Shown: positions 17,621-18,903 of the stretch, one piece after another
How positions within the stretch are numbered: the stretch's first letter is position 1
Layout: each line of letters starts with the position of its first letter
Assembly: GCA_030448225.1 (NCBI GenBank)
Contig: JAUJNJ010000091.1
Span: 1-18,903, forward strand
Direction of reading: 5' to 3'
Origin: Phycisphaerae bacterium
GTDB taxonomy: Bacteria > Planctomycetota > Phycisphaerae > Tepidisphaerales > Tepidisphaeraceae
Length of the DNA stretch: 18,903 nucleotides
The notes under the pieces: model-generated
Database searches by the model: none
Told to the model about the DNA's origin: nothing
Seen by the model: only the letters and a program-made list of their open reading frames with translations
Position numbers and translations under genes: made by a program

Positions 17621-18427
17621 TCACCGCAGTTCCGACTCGGTCGGCGCGAGCGACGCGTCGGGCTGCTTCGTCTCGGGGATCGGGATGTTCAGCAGGCGGA
17701 ACGGGGGGCGGTCGGGGTAGGCCTTGCGCATCACGTGGAGCGAGACGTTGTAGACGGGCACGCCGGTGCCGGTCTTCCCCTCGGGCGCGCCGCAGTGGGC
17801 GTGGCCGTGGATGGCGGCGGTCACGCCGTAGCGGTTGATCGGCTCCTCGAGGCGGCTGGAGCCGAGGTAGGGGAAGATCTCCGGCGGCTCGCCGTCGACC
17901 GTCTCGCGGATCGGCGAGTAGTGGAGCATCACGATCCGGTGGTGCGCCTGCTGCACGCGCACGAGGGCGGCCTCGAGCTTCATCACCTCGTCGAGCGACT
18001 CCTGCACGAACCGCTTGATCGCCGGCTCGCCGAACGCCGAGAGCGTGCCGCGCCCGAACCCGCCGCCGAACCCCTTCACGCCCGCGAACGCCACGCCGCG
18101 CACGTCGCGGGCGTCGCCGTCGAGGAACGTGACGCCGGCCTCGCCGGCCAGAATGTGCTTCACCTCATCGACGTGCCCAGACTCGTAGTCGTGGTTGCCG
18201 AGCACGGCGAACGTCGGAATCTTGCCGGCGGCGGCGAGCTCGCGGGCCAGGGCGTGCGCCTCCTCGGGCAGGCCGTGGTCGGTCAGGTCGCCGCACAGCG
18301 CCAGCACGTCGGCCGACGCGGTCATCTGCTCGAGCACGTGCTGGAGCGTCCCCGAGCCCCCGGCCGTGCAGTGAAGGTCGCCCGCGGCCGCCACGCGGAG
18401 CATCTGCCTGTGGTTCTGCGTCACCAT
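17621..18427 (-). CDS. Calcineurin-like metallophosphoesterase
   Basis: A two-metal phosphoesterase, predicted cytoplasmic (no signal peptide or helix), 268 residues. All signature motifs are present in order: GDLH (16-19), GDLTDHG (46-52), GNHD (77-80), LHYSP (His169) and GHAH (His209, His211, after His207). This layout suits phosphodiesterases or phosphatases of the Icc/YkuE/YfcE kind; the substrate cannot be told. The start at 18427 is supported by GGAGGA on the minus strand eight bases upstream of the ATG, one of only two strong ribosome binding sites in the window. An alternative ATG at 18403 lies just before the first motif. The C-terminus ends in a short polar tail after PPFRLLNIPIPE. 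It is convergent with yqgE. Confidence 0.93.
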   Translation of the reverse strand: MVTQNHRQMLRVAAAGDLHCTAGGSGTLQHVLEQMTASADVLALCGDLTDHGLPEEAHALARELAAAGKIPTFAVLGNHDYESGHVDEVKHILAGEAGVTFLDGDARDVRGVAFAGVKGFGGGFGRGTLSAFGEPAIKRFVQESLDEVMKLEAALVRVQQAHHRIVMLHYSPIRETVDGEPPEIFPYLGSSRLEEPINRYGVTAAIHGHAHCGAPEGKTGTGVPVYNVSLHVMRKAYPDRPPFRLLNIPIPETKQPDASLAPTESELR

Positions 18428-18903
18428 CGTCGCGCTCCTCCGTCTTCCCGGTTTCACAATCGCCGTCGCCACCGACGCAGAGCCTATCCGAATCACCCGC
18501 GGCCGGCCCTTCGGACCTGCGGCGAAACGGGGGATGCGGGGTCATTCGGATGGGCACTTCACCGACGGCGCTGATGAGCGACCGGGCGCGCGTCGCGCGC
18601 CGCATCCGGCCGTCGTCGTGGCACGTGGGGCCCGCCCATGTCTTACCCCGAACGAGCCGGGAGGACCACGGCGCCGTCGATGCCACGTCACTTCTCGAAC
18701 GCGCTCCAACCCATCGTCGCCGGCCGACCGCCGCCGGCCAAACGGCATCGCCTCTCCGGCTCGGCGTGCGGTCCACCGCACCGGGTCGCATCGCGGGCGC
18801 ACCTGGGTCGGACCGGCTGCCCGCGCGTTTCGACGTCGAGCCGGCCGAGACCCCGTCCGGTCGAGCCGGCCGGCAAGCGGCGTGCCCGCGGCACCCGCTT
18901 TGC
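18428..18903. other. Right-edge region without a recognised gene
   Basis: These 476 bases carry open frames on both strands, but their products are Arg/Pro-rich GC artefacts without family features. TAGGCT on the minus strand (18486-18481) is a weak -10 candidate for the phosphoesterase. TCGAGCCGGCCG occurs twice as a direct repeat at 18836-18847 and 18861-18872. A gene continuing off the edge cannot be excluded. Confidence 0.5.

Noticed and set aside
18542..18802. An 86-codon minus-strand frame near the right edge.
   Set aside because: Arg/Gly/Pro-rich with no ribosome binding site or family resemblance; it behaves like other GC shadows.

Overview
The window is high-GC bacterial chromosome, almost entirely housekeeping and small accessory genes. 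It contains no tRNA, rRNA, CRISPR array, transposase or phage gene that I can recognise. The content suggests a Planctomycetota-like bacterium, perhaps from the Phycisphaerae/Tepidisphaerales side. The reasons are very high GC, few Shine-Dalgarno sites, starts sitting right behind -10 boxes, a 78-residue protein of a type I associate with planctomycetes, and several families of dispersed palindromic intergenic repeats. This placement is inference from the look of the sequence, not a database result.

Layout. 1-2801 (-): aconitase, cut by the left edge. 2997-3878 (-): secreted HExxH metallopeptidase-like protein. 4078-5082 (+): EamA-type drug/metabolite transporter whose 3' end is made of a tandem heptamer repeat. 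5260-6063 (+): stand-alone ABC/RecF-type predicted ATPase with a strong ribosome binding site. 6163-6197: a second heptamer array, inverted relative to the first. 6213-7391 (-): succinyl-CoA synthetase beta chain (sucC) without sucD. 7469-9682 (+): a three-gene run of a 78-aa conserved hypothetical, a QueC (7-cyano-7-deazaguanine synthase) with a fused 70-residue N-terminal domain, and a four-helix membrane protein. 9934-11009 (-): an acyl-carrier-protein gene overlapping an orphan ABC-importer ATPase gene. 11349-12281 (+): rsmH, broken. 12319-13577 (-): class 3 lipase-like lipoprotein, broken near its C-terminus. 13672-15072 (+): asparaginyl-tRNA synthetase. 15280-16509 (+): zinc-ribbon SAM methyltransferase of the sugar C-methyltransferase type. 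16728-17300 (+): YqgE/AlgH protein. 17621-18427 (-): calcineurin-like metallophosphoesterase. 18428-18903: no gene recognised.

Two TCA-cycle genes (aconitase, sucC), a translation gene (asnS), an rRNA methylation gene (rsmH) and a queuosine/deazaguanine gene (queC) lie scattered among unrelated genes. There is no large operon and the window reads as a mosaic of short transcription units.

The most striking anomaly is a contiguous tract, about 10.65-12.72 kb, in which four unrelated genes (ABC ATPase N-terminus, ACP, rsmH, lipase C-terminus) carry many one- or two-base frame breaks, some in compensating pairs, while the residues in each frame segment remain family-like. That pattern fits local sequence error better than independent gene decay. 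Other points of interest are the in-frame fusion in front of QueC, inverted heptamer arrays flanking the ATPase gene, apparently leaderless divergent promoters between sucC and the 78-aa gene, and a methyltransferase lacking residues that I remember as conserved. I did not find a convincing new multi-gene system.
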